A DNA stretch of 64,000 nucleotides from assembly GCA_013365325.1 (NCBI GenBank), contig JABVXV010000164.1, forward strand, positions 1-64,000. Direction: 5' to 3'. Position 1 is the stretch's first letter. Each line of letters starts with the position of its first letter. The position numbers and the translations under genes were made by a program. Below the pieces are notes generated by a model. The model saw nothing but the letters and a program-made list of their open reading frames with translations. It made no database searches and had not been told where the DNA came from. This DNA comes from Dipetalonema caudispina. Lineage: Eukaryota > Nematoda > Chromadorea > Rhabditida > Onchocercidae. Below, one piece after another: positions 38,469-48,948 of this stretch.

Positions 38469-39345
38469 TTCACCTATTATTTATTTGTGCAAGCGCACTT
38501 TGTAGCTCATCTTTCAAATTTCGGGATGCAGTGCAGTACAGCAATTTCACTTTCCAAACCGTAAATCGATTTTTTTTATCCGGTAATATCATTGGTGTTC
38601 CTGTTATGTGACGGTGAGATTTAGTGGTTCATTCGTTTCTGATCGCGATTTATACCACTTCTTATTGCCATGTTTCGAAATGCTGTAGCCCATGTGAAGT
38701 AATCGCTATTGCGTTATTAGCTGAACTATGTAGTTCAGGCAAGACTTCATATAAAGCTTTATTCTCGAAAATATATCTTTTTTATTAACTGTGGACATGT
38801 AATTTCGGTACTGTATTCCATATTATACATTTTTGTATTATGCGAACAAAAAGGTCATTGTTCTCATGCATTAGTATCTAATTTGGTCAGTAATTTGATA
38901 GCACTGTAAGAATTCACATAATTTAATCGTTTTTTACGCTATTACACATAAGAATACGTGTGTGGTGAAGTCCCTTACACATAGTTTTTGCAAGATGCAT
39001 TGGTATTTATTAAAAGTAATTTCTTTATCCTTTAATTCTGAAGCTTATTTTTTGCTTTAATTGTTATGATCATATTAGTTTTCATTTACAATTTATGTTA
39101 TCATTTTTGCTGTTTTGCTGTGAGATAATTTTATTTCTTTACTTTCAGTTCATCTCTGTTATGTAATGATTTTTGAATTTTGTTTAAGGTTGAAAAAATT
39201 CATTTTAAAAGTGTTCAGTAAAGAGGATCATCATATACATTTTTTTGTCGGTTTCAACTTTGCTTCATAAGCTATCACCTCATATTTTTGGACACAACTG
39301 AACGTTTTCTTATTGTTCCACCGTTTGAGCTTTCCTTTGAAATAA
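38469..39345. other. Gap between ARPC4 and EMC7
   Basis: No coding exon is seen. It should hold the ARPC4 3' UTR and any EMC7 promoter, including the ACGTGTGTGGT sequence at 38,956. Confidence 0.6.
38956..38966 (+). promoter_or_regulatory. ACGTGTGTGGT, weaker copy of the shared motif
   Basis: Matches 9 of 11 positions of ACGTGTATGGA and lies 423 bp before the EMC7 start, close to the 409 and 447 bp seen for the two preceding genes. Could be chance. Confidence 0.2.
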
Positions 39346-39355
39346 GATTTTGCAG
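39346..39355 (+). promoter_or_regulatory. Putative spliced-leader acceptor of EMC7 gene
   Basis: GATTTTGCAG ends at 39355; the first ATG after it is 39379, the EMC7 start, which begins a good signal peptide. Confidence 0.45.
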
Positions 39356-39378
39356 TTCAAATTTCCTATCTGAGGGTA

Positions 39379-40756
39379 ATGGCGACGTTTTTATTACTGC
39401 CATTGCTTCTATCTGCGGTGCAGAAATTTGCAGCAGCTTTGGAGGCGGCAGTTGAGCATGATGCAGCAACCTATAAAATTGAAGGGCAAATCATTTTCCC
39501 AGAATCATTTACTACTCAAAATGACAAACCAAGTCCAAGTCGTGTATTGGTAAATTACGACTTTAAACACGTTGCGTTTGTAAGGTTGGTTACCATCGAA
39601 TAGTTTGTTTTAATTTCACATTTCAATTTTAAAATAAGTTCTGTGTGGTATCTAGGGTTTCCGGGAAACCTTTTCTGAACTATTTTGTTCATATGGGTAA
39701 GTCGTTCAATACACTCCTGTACTTTTATCCAGCATTTCGGAATAGTTATTTTCAACTTCCCCATGAAGAACGCTCTTGATATTCAACAATCGGAGGGATT
39801 GGAATTACACATGTTAAATAAATTTGATTTGTACATAAAGGAATTGTAAATTATAAAATTTGTTTTCAGGCAAGATGGCTCGTTTGTAGTTTCAGGAGTT
39901 CCACCAGGCTCTTATATTATTGAAATTTCAAACATCGATTATGCTTTTGAACCGGTGCGAGTTGATATTACCTCGAAGGGTAAGATAAGAGCGCGAAGAC
40001 TTAACTTGTTACAGGCTAGTTCTTCGAGCATTATTTTCACACAATTGATACTTGTATTTATCGAATTCGTAGGAATTTAAACTATTTATAAACTTTCCAT
40101 TTCAATGTACGCCAGTTGTAGATGTTTGAAAATATTCAATCTATTTCAGCCATCACTTGTATCCTCACTTCCATATCCTTTGCGCTTGAATGCAGTCCAC
40201 CAAATTAACTATTTTCGACCTCGAGAAGAATGGCACTTAACAGATATGCTTACTAATCCAATGGTTTTAATGATGGTTGTACCTCTTGTTCTACTTGTTA
40301 TATTGCCAAAGCTTGTTAATGCAAATGATCCTGAAGTTAAAAAAGTAAATCGTTTATTAAATTTATCAGCTTTCTTCTCCAATTTAGCAAATCCATTATT
40401 GTAATGGCTACTTTTTGATGAAGGAAACTAGCTGCATCAAACAGAGAACTGTTTATGCTTTTTGTTGGAATGGAGAAAGTTTTCAGTTGTGCTTTGCAAA
40501 TCTATGACCAAGTAGTGAAGTTTTGTGGTTGAAAAGAAATAGTGAACTTTAATGGAAATCCATTTTATCTCATGTTGAATCTGCTCTACTGGTTTTTTTT
40601 TGCGATGGTAATATAGTAATTTGTTGGTTTTAGGAGATGGCTAAAACTATGCCACAGGTGGATGTCCCTGATGTTTCGGAAATGTTGGCTTCATGGCTTG
40701 GAGGAAATCCAAAAAAAACAAGAAGAACAACAACAGGAAACAAAAAACGTCAATGA
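39379..40756 (+). CDS. emc-7: ER membrane protein complex subunit 7 (EMC7)
   Basis: Lumenal-domain subunit of the EMC, the ER insertase for tail-anchored and multipass membrane proteins. Four exons: 39379-39584, 39870-40014, 40150-40344 and 40634-40756; 222 residues (human 242). Signal peptide at 1-20 (MATFLLLPLLLSAVQKFAAA); lumenal beta-sandwich with YKIEGQIIFP, QDGSFVVSGVPPGSYIIEI and EPVRVDITSKGKIRARRLN; then SLPYPLRLNAVHQINYF; one membrane helix near residues 150-170 (MVLMMVVPLVLLVILPKLVN); cytosolic tail with PDVSEMLASWLGG and a basic end. Intron 2 needs a GC donor (CAG/GCTAGT after 40014) to keep alignment with the family. The only other phase-0 route uses a GT donor at 40069 and adds 18 residues. 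It lies in line with ARPC4 upstream. Identification is firm; the intron-2 boundary is the one weak point. Confidence 0.92.
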
Positions 40757-42490
40757 TATATCTCGTGGGTTATATTGTTTAAGGATATATAGCAAGTTTT
40801 TGTTAAACTTAAATCCGATAAGATCATTCAAGATGTAATACCATTATCATGGACAAATTAAATGCAAAATTTTGTCTTGATCGACTTCATTTTAGACATT
40901 GGAGTATCCCTTTTTGTGCATTGTGTAAATTTTTCAAATAGAAAATTGCAATGAATTTCGTCGAAAGTACGCACAGGTTGCATATTCCCTTTGTTGTAAA
41001 GAATTCAGTGTAATCGATTTCTTTCTCGTTTTTACGGGTTATTTGTCTTGTTAATTACCGAGCTAACCTAGTTTGCTTAATCTTCTTACATTAACGCTGT
41101 ACTAGAAAGTTTTTGTATATCCATCTTATGTACTATAAATATGACATTCAATAAAGATTTAATTGGTCTGATGATTTGTAACAAAACAACTGATAAAGGG
41201 TTTGAAACAAATGTTTAGTTATGATATAATAGTGAAAAACATCGTGATTAATAATTTAAGATCTATTTCGAGTTCGATTCTCTATCCAGATGCTCTGCAT
41301 GCAAAATGAAAATTTCAATTTATGAGGTCTCTGTCGCAGTGTAAAATAACCGAGCTAAGCATAACAGTTCGTTTTTCAGCCAAATAGTACTATACTAACT
41401 AGAACATTTTTAAATTTTGGATAGATTGAAAGAAGTAATTAATTAAATGTTCATAGTAATCAAGATTTTCCTTTGTGATTGATATCGAGCGAATTCGATC
41501 ATGTCAAGCGTAAAGTAGTTCTACAGTACGGTCGGAAATATAGAGTATCGCGGTAGCTAATTTACATCATTTTCTCATCAAATAGATATTCCAGAAAATT
41601 GAGCCTTCCAAAGTAATTCCATAGAGCATACATTTAATTAACAATATTAATAGATATAAAAAATTACCAACAAACCTTACAACTGTGTCAAATTCCACTA
41701 AGTGCTAAAAAATCTTTTTATCAATAGGCATTCTTTCTTCTGGAACATATATCATTATCTTAATTCAAATTACAATTTAAAATAGTAATATTCATCAATA
41801 ACTTACATCAAGCATTGCTTCTATGATAGTTGCCATGGAAACGCAAATATCAATAACATTTTAGCTATCTCATAAAATATGCTGTTGAAATTTTATTGTG
41901 TTAGTTCGATTATTTCTTAAATGATAAATTAACATTTAAGGATCAAAAGTTTAATGCTACTAATTTCTTTTTTACAAAAAAAAATCGAACATATATGTAT
42001 AGTATCTTGCACTATTTCACAGTTTTCTTCTTTGCTTTTTTTTTTTTTTTTTTCTACTTTATTTTCGTTCCATAGCATAATTTGCATGAAATTTCATTCA
42101 AAAGTTTGCAGTAATTGTAAAAATGACAAATAATTAAATGCTTATTCTATTATGTCATGATCATACGATGACTCTTAATTTTGGTAATTAATGATAATTT
42201 TGTAACAACGATAACAAATAACATTGTTTTCATTGTTGATTTATCGTATTTAATTGATAATGTTTACTATTATGACAACTCAAAATAACATTTTGCTTTT
42301 AGCTATAATAATAAAAGCTAAAAGTGTATTTGATAATATATTATTTGATTTCTATTTAAACTATTACATTTTAACTGGAAGTTTTAAATTTAGACTTGTT
42401 AAACTAAGAAGAAATAAATTTGTACGTAATATCATAAAAGATTTCAGCATATAATCAAGACAAAAAAGAAAAAAAAAAAAAAGGGAAATT
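40757..42490. other. Intergenic region EMC7-ARL6
   Basis: Holds the EMC7 3' UTR up to the AATAAA at 41,150, then AT-rich DNA. The frame at 42,254-42,454 (+) is Ile/Asn/Lys-rich with no splice context. A 9-bp hairpin (CTTTTAGCT and its complement) lies at about 42,296-42,325. Confidence 0.6.
41150..41155 (+). terminator. Polyadenylation signal AATAAA, probably EMC7
   Basis: Canonical AATAAA about 395 bases after the EMC7 stop, the first clear one in this 3' flank. Inference from position. Confidence 0.4.
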
Positions 42491-42504
42491 ATACAATTAT
42501 TTTA
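42491..42504 (+). promoter_or_regulatory. Putative spliced-leader acceptor of ARL6 gene
   Basis: ATACAATTATTTTAG-type site ending at 42504; the ARL6 ATG at 42541 is the next ATG. Confidence 0.4.
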
Positions 42505-42540
42505 GCTATCCGATTGTAAAATTGTTCGCATTTTGTATAA

Positions 42541-44716
42541 ATGGGATTGTTATCACAAATTTCGATTGCTTTGGGTGTTTCACGGAAACAGGTAAGTGTT
42601 CTAATGATTGGTCTCGACAACAGTGGCAAATCAACCATTATTAATCAGATGAAAGTACTGGAAGATCAAGCAAGCCAGGTTATTTGATTGATAATTTTCA
42701 AAATATTTCAAACAATTTTTACTACTTATCAATTATCATGAGAACAAGCAAATGGACGAATGATGTGAAAGGTAAAAGTTATGATCGCTTAATAAGCTGC
42801 AAAAAAATTGTTTAACACGGAATAAATGAGATTCATTTAGGATACGAAAAGCTAAAATTGATGTGATTAGCATGTATTTTAAATTTTAATCAGTTTGAAA
42901 AGAAAAAAAAAAGATAATGTTTTATATACAAATTCTGAAATTTATCGCTGAAATTTTTTAATTTTAATAAATTGAAATCAGATTTTTTTAATTTAATAAG
43001 TAAATTTCTCTCAGGTTACACCATCAATCGGTTATACGACTGAGAAATTTATTTTTAACAATACAATATTTTTGGTACATGATATGTCCGGACAAGGTAG
43101 TTCTCTTCTAAAAATTTGCAAATTTTGCAGGATTTATGATAAAATGATGAATTTACAAGTAAATTTACTAGTACAAAATCCGAAAATTGTACTTGAAATG
43201 TAGATTATATCCATAATAGCTTCTTTGTTTTCTGTAGGGAAATACCGGAATTTATGGGAGAACTACTACAATGAAGTAGATGGTGTGGTATTTGTGGTTG
43301 ATAGCAGTGATCGATTACGGATAGCAGTTGCTCGCGATGAATTGCGGTTATTATTGGATCACAGAGAATTCTTTCGAAGAAAGGTTCGAGTAATTTCAAA
43401 ATTTACAAATTCACTAAAGATATCTTTCTTCTATCATTCTGTCGGCCCATATCCGTGAGGCAATATAAACATCAGCACAGATGTAAAATCGAAGAGTTTA
43501 ATTTGAAATTTCCAGATTTCATTTTATCAAATATTACAAATCAATTTTGAAAATGGCATTAATAAATTTATAAACTTTTCTTATTCTTGACAAGTATCCT
43601 TTTAAGCAATTCAAATGTCGTAAAATTGTTAACAGCATTTGAAATTCTTCTAATGTTTATCAGAAATTTTTTCAATTACTTTATTCCTTTAGGAATCGCT
43701 TACGCTTCTGGGCTTCCTTTAATCAGTACTAACCATCAGCTAATTTCCTGTACCGTAGTAAACTATCAGTTTTGATCAGGAGGAAGAAGAAGGGCTTCCT
43801 GTTAATATTAAGTTGATAAGAAGATAAAGATTTAGAATCTTGAGATTCCAGTGAATCACGATTCACCAGGTATTATAGCGCGAACATCATACAATATCCT
43901 TTGTTTCTCAATAACTAAAGTCAATGGCTATCAATACATTTTCAATTTCAATGATTTATATTGCTAATCTTAAATGCTTATTGAAAATGAGTCGCTAAGG
44001 GAATTTTGCTTGATTTCATTTTATTTTCCAATAGTTAAAGCTCTTTTGAGTGTATTTCTCTTCATTCATCCGCATGAAAACAAGCAGCAATTTAGCGTTC
44101 TTACTGTTCAACCAAAATAAGTAAGTCATTTAGCTCAACTAAATTTCCATCAAGCAATAGTATTCCTTTATTTTTTTTCCCTTTTCTCTCATTTTATCCA
44201 TTTTTTCATAAAGGTTGTAAAAATATTGTCGTATTAAAATAAATTGATTTAGGATTTTCTAAATGAATTAGTATGAAATATTAAGTGATAATGTTATCTC
44301 GAAAAAAAAAAGATATAACAATTAACATCATGGAAAGGTGAAAAGAAAGGAGGAGAGAGAAAGCGAAAGGAATTAATAATGATAATATTTAAAAAGTTTA
44401 ATTTTAAAAAGTTTAAATTTATCAAATTATATATTCAATAGAAAAGTTAACTTACTTCAAATTTATTTTGTACACTAAGGAAAGAACAAAAATTTTTTTT
44501 TCCTTTTAGATACCGCTTCTTGTATTTGCCAATAAAATGGATGAAAAAGGTGCAATGAAAGCTTCAGAAATTAGCGATTGCATAGGCTTAAATTCGATAA
44601 ATAATCGAAATTGGCATATCTGTGCAACATGTGCAACCACAAATCAAGGCCTTAACGATGGCTTCCAATGGTTGTTGGAGAATATTCGAGCATATATGGA
44701 ATCTAAGAGTAGTTGA
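42541..44716 (+). CDS. arl-6: ARF-like small GTPase ARL6 (BBS3)
   Basis: GTPase that, when GTP-bound, recruits the BBSome coat to membranes at the ciliary base. Four exons: 42541-42678, 43015-43096, 43238-43383 and 44510-44716; 190 residues (human 186). Motifs in order: N-terminal MGLLSQISIALG helix, P-loop GLDNSGKST (residues 24-32), switch I PSIGYTTEKF, G3/switch II DMSGQGKYRNLWENYY, VDSSDRLRIAVARDEL, guanine-specificity NKMD, and the WHICATCATT block in place of the SAK loop. DMSGQG with YRNLWE..Y is diagnostic for ARL6 among ARF-like proteins. Switch I has Ser where human ARL6 has Thr (PTIG), and the P-loop has Ser for Thr; both keep a hydroxyl for Mg2+. Intron 3 is 1.1 kb. The neighbour is the caudal homeobox gene. 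Identification is firm. Confidence 0.94.
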
Positions 44717-47700
44717 ATTTCACAAAAATTGGAGCTTCACATTTACTGATCCTATCCATCTATAGTTAAGATATTCTTTTAATATACTGTTTCGATGTAT
44801 TCCATTCCATATGTAATCATTAATTTATAACTAAGTTGAAATTTAATCTGAAAATTTCCTTTTAATTTAGCTTTATTTCAAAAATATTTTTAATCAAATG
44901 AAAATGCTTGTGTATATTATATATACATATATATCTGCACACAATTGGTTAATTTATTATTGAAAATTTTTGAAATTTCATAATACTTTGCTTATGAACT
45001 TGCAAGTAAATACATTCATTGCAAGAAATAATTTTTCGTCAAAAAATAATGACAAAGATAAAATTAAAAAGTTTGATACCAAATGTTGAATTTTTTTTCA
45101 GCTACTTATTTTTAGTACTAAAAGTCGAAATATCCCATTTTTATATCTTTTTCTTCCATTATGTGTTCTATTTCTTTGTATGGAATAAGCGATAAAGTTA
45201 GGAGGTTGAAAAGTTTGATTCCCGAAATACACGACCTTTTTCTTAATTTGCATAAGGATGCTTTATCGTCTGATGATTACACAAAGTAATAGAAGCAAAA
45301 ACTGTGAAAAGATATGCAATTGAGCTTTGTTGATTTATTGTTGTGAATACATTATCCTCGAGGACAGCTCAAGGCGACATTGGTAATAAAATATGACCTG
45401 ACCAGCAACAACAACAACAATACCTCGCATTCAAAACTGAAAAGTCCTCCTGAACACTCTATGCAATCTTTTCACCAACTCTTCATTCTGATTCCAATAT
45501 CTCGAGATATTTTCTCATTATATTTCATTTCTTTTATCTCAATAAAATTATAGAAAATTCTGTTTGCTAATCATAAGAAAAATGGAAATTTGAAATTACT
45601 TCAAGCACAAATTGATCAGTGCCACTAAATAAGTAACAATTTGAAAGATTATAAACTGATTGAAAATTCGTTTGTTTATTTTTTTTTTTTTCTGATACTG
45701 AAAATAATTGATGATGAAAAGGTTAGCGAGTAAATTAGAATACATCAAATTCATGAATTACACTGAAATTGCAGTGCTTATCACATTTTAACGATAGTCT
45801 TTAAATTAATAAGTTCCACAACATTTTGCATGCTTTATTTTATTTTTTCGACATCAAATAAAACTACTCTAAAAAGATTAAATGAGCAATACAAAATTTC
45901 CCTTATTTATTTTATAATTTAAACATCCCATTTTGTGTAAATTTATTAGCCAGAATGAATGGAAATTTTCATATAAACATGGCAGATGAGTAAAATGTTA
46001 CATAATAAGAAGTAAATAGAAACTATAATGTACTAATTAAGTTATTTCTAATTAAACAGTGATGAATAAGCATTAGAAATTTTGAACTAAAGTAGTAAAG
46101 GAATGATATATGGGAGTATGAGTGATGATGAAGTATATAGTTTTAATGCAAGAAAAAATTTGTCAAATTATGCGAAAAAAAATTGAAAAAGTATTGAAAT
46201 AACATGGCAAAAAGTTCTACGGTTTTTTTTTTTCCCAAATTTGTGATAACTGTAAGCAGCAATAAAAAGTTTATTATTAATTAACAGTAATGGTTATAGC
46301 AATAACAGTAACGATAATAAAATACCAATCGTTATTAACGTAATAATAATATCAGTGATTAACATTATAATCATCAAGAAAAATGCATTTTTCAGCATTA
46401 TTAAAGAGCCAAATTGATCAGTATTAATCAAATATTTTATATTTTATAGTATTCGTTCATATTTTTCTTATCAAGTCAACAAATAGTAATTATACTATTA
46501 AGTACTATCGATTCGTATTAAACACTTCTGGTGAAATGTCCTTATTATCAAATTATCATTTGTTAATATTGATGACACTGATATTATCATATATACATCT
46601 AAAATTTTGAACTTCTAAAACACAAATATCTTTTTCTTTTTCTTTCTCTGCCTTTCTTCCTCTCTTTTTTTTTTTTTTTTTTTCCAAATAGAAGAATATT
46701 GTAGCAATATTAAAGCATTTCTAATAGACGATCATAAAATTCCCCGGGTCAATTTAATCGATCTATAATTTTCCATTCATTCATTGAGCGAAGAAAATAG
46801 ACAAAAGTAATTGTAGTATTTTGGTAGGATAAGGAGTAACGAATTTTTATTACTTTTATTTGTCTAATAGAACAACTACTATTACTATGAGTAAACTATT
46901 GCTGATAAACGGCATGAATTTTTGATGACATCATAACTTCATTGGTATTTTCTTTCTTTCTTTCACAAATTATTCTAAGTTTTTCTGAGTGAAACAAAAA
47001 AAAAGTAAAAAAAAAAAAAAATGGGTGAAGATTTAAACGATTTACTATTGCTCTCTTACTGATAGTTATTTGATAAGAGTAAGAAATGGTATCATTTCCT
47101 TCTTTTTTTATTTTTAGGATTGTATAATTGATTTGTTGGTTTAATTTTTATAAATTTTTATGAAAATCATTTTGAAATATGAAAGAATGGAAACAGAAAA
47201 AGAGACAACAATGCAAAGGATATATATACTTTTTTTTGATATACGGTAATAAAATGCTAAAAAGGTTAACCATATGTCATTTTTGTGTAAAAGCGGAATG
47301 ATACTAGTTCATCTTTTTTTTTTTTTTTTTTTGGAAATGATACGTCTTACGGTCATTGAACATCTACAATATCATTCGTTACGTTGCTTCATTAAGTTTC
47401 ATTACTAATTGGCTTATCCAATAATCTCATACCATCAGTCGGAATTTCTTCTTTGTCGGAATGGATAATTTCATATATACATAATATAATTCCAGTTAAA
47501 CTTTTGATTAATGAGTAAGATATAAAATTTTTTAAAATATTTACAAATTATGCAGGAATATTGATATTATTGGTCTAATATGGTAAAGTATTCTTATTGA
47601 TTTTTTCGAAATATATAACTTAATCAATTTGTTATTTAATCGTTCCCATTTTTTCGCCTTAACGACTGCCAACATTGCTAAGATCAATTGTTAGCTGACC

Positions 47701-48334
47701 GATCAGTTTCTTAGTACGTTAATGAGCTTATTTGAAAGTTCATTCGAATATTAACTAAACCATATACTTATTTTGGGATAAATAAGACTGTTTTGTTTTT
47801 TCAATCCAAAATAAAGTCTTTTTTTTGTGAATTGAAAAAAAAAAAGACCGCATGAAATAAAAGCATAAAATTATTAAAATCTATAATTTATAAAACTGAT
47901 TTCAAAAATATGCTATTAAATTTCGCAAAATGTTTGCAATTTGAAGATTTTTAAAAATTTTTCTCCATACATATGTTAGCTGTACTTCATTCACTTCCTT
48001 TTTCTTTTTATTCTCTTATCACACAAGACAACAATATTTAATATCATATATACTTCTTCTTTCCTTCATTAATCAATTAAATTCCTAAGTTCTTATGCAT
48101 TCCAATTTATAAATACTATCAAATAACAAGCTACTTTAGCATTTTAAACACTTCAAAAAATGAAATTCAATTAAAATGATATTAAATTAAAGTGATATAA
48201 TTGTGATAAAAATACCATATTATTTCATTTTCATCTTCATCTTTTTCTTTTATACCTTTCAAAAGTGTGATAAATAAATGGAACAGAAGAGGTATGAAAA
48301 AGGGATAAAAAAAAAGGGTGGAAGAAATATTATC

Positions 48335-48465
48335 GGTATGAGGTCGCATGTGGCGTTGTGTCAAAATCGTAAATCTTCGCTGAATTATTTCGGGGCTAAC
48401 TTTATCCAGAAAATAACCATCGACTATTATCGGTTGGATTTGAAAAGGATTCACCGCTGGTAACA
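48335..48465. other. Balanced-composition island, open on both strands
   Basis: This patch stands out from its AT-rich surroundings. It is open on the minus strand (94 codons, includes VDGYFLDKVSPEIIQRRF) and on the plus strand (61 codons, includes NYFGANFIQKITIDYY). Neither translation is recognised and neither has a clear splice partner. It may be an unrecognised exon, a non-coding RNA or a conserved enhancer of the homeobox gene. Confidence 0.3.
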
Positions 48466-48572
48466 CATCTAAATCCTTTTCTTCTCATTCCTCTTCATTC
48501 TTCTTTTTCTTTTCTTTTTAATGCAACTTTTTAGGACCCTATAAATAGCAGGAGAAGCATGAAGAAGGTATA

Positions 48573-48608
<36 letters not shown>
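48573..48608. repeat. (AGG)n purine-rich tract
   Basis: Interrupted AGG/AGA units on the plus strand, about 340-375 bp before the homeobox start. A purine-only tract of this kind can act as promoter-proximal DNA or be simple repeat. Confidence 0.8.
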
Positions 48609-48609
<1 letters not shown>

Positions 48610-48658
48610 AAGCATATAGGTATGAAAAAGGTACACGGTAAATGTAATGAATAATGAG

Positions 48659-48666
48659 CCACGCCC
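48659..48666 (+). promoter_or_regulatory. CCACGCCC box (KLF/Sp1-type)
   Basis: GC box core 283 bp before the homeobox start, in otherwise AT-rich DNA. It matches the general CACCC/GC-box binding preference of KLF/Sp factors. Function is inferred. Confidence 0.3.
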
Positions 48667-48817
48667 TAACCTAACAAATAAATGATAGAAGGAATGGATA
48701 AAAAAAATTTCATACATATCTTAAAAAGGATCTTACCTATAAACGACTTGTCCTTTAATCAATTTAAAAAGATAGGCTTTAAACGGTAACAATATTTTAT
48801 AGCTTATTTATTATTAG

Positions 48818-48818
48818 C

Positions 48819-48850
<32 letters not shown>
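48818..48850. repeat. (AGT)n trinucleotide repeat
   Basis: About ten AGT units roughly 100 bp before the homeobox start, followed by ATT/TTA-rich DNA that explains a Leu-rich open frame running into the gene. Confidence 0.85.
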
Positions 48851-48855
<5 letters not shown>

Positions 48856-48930
48856 ATAATATATTATTATTGCAACATTGACGATTGGTTATCAGTGCTA
48901 TTGTCATTATTATTATTTTTACTATTGTTA

Positions 48931-48946
48931 TTGTTATTATTATCAG
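48931..48946 (+). promoter_or_regulatory. Putative spliced-leader acceptor of pal-1
   Basis: Pyrimidine-rich TTGTTATTATTATCAG ends at 48946, two bases before the ATG at 48949. This placement argues that the upstream Leu-rich frame, which has no ATG, is not translated. Confidence 0.5.
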
Positions 48947-48948
48947 TA

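Larger units (their letters stand above)
44717..48930. other. Upstream region of the caudal gene
   Basis: About 4.2 kb of mostly AT-rich DNA with homopolymers (for example T runs near 46,662 and 47,312) and no supported exon. Within it are a more balanced island at 48,335-48,465, an AGG-rich tract, a CCACGCCC box and an AGT array, all within 620 bp of the homeobox start; these are listed separately. Confidence 0.6.

Noticed and set aside
39275..39469. Minus-strand frame of 64 codons
   Set aside because: Antisense shadow of EMC7 exon 1, which has a signal peptide and family match.
41274..41290. GAGTTCGATTCTC, a B-box-like sequence
   Set aside because: No A box at tRNA spacing upstream and no arm structure beyond the T-like stem.
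43205..43399. Minus-strand frame of 64 codons
   Set aside because: Antisense shadow of ARL6 exon 3.
48895..48948. Leu-rich extension upstream of the homeobox ATG
   Set aside because: It is translated TTA/ATT repeat with no ATG, and an acceptor-like site ends two bases before the ATG at 48949.
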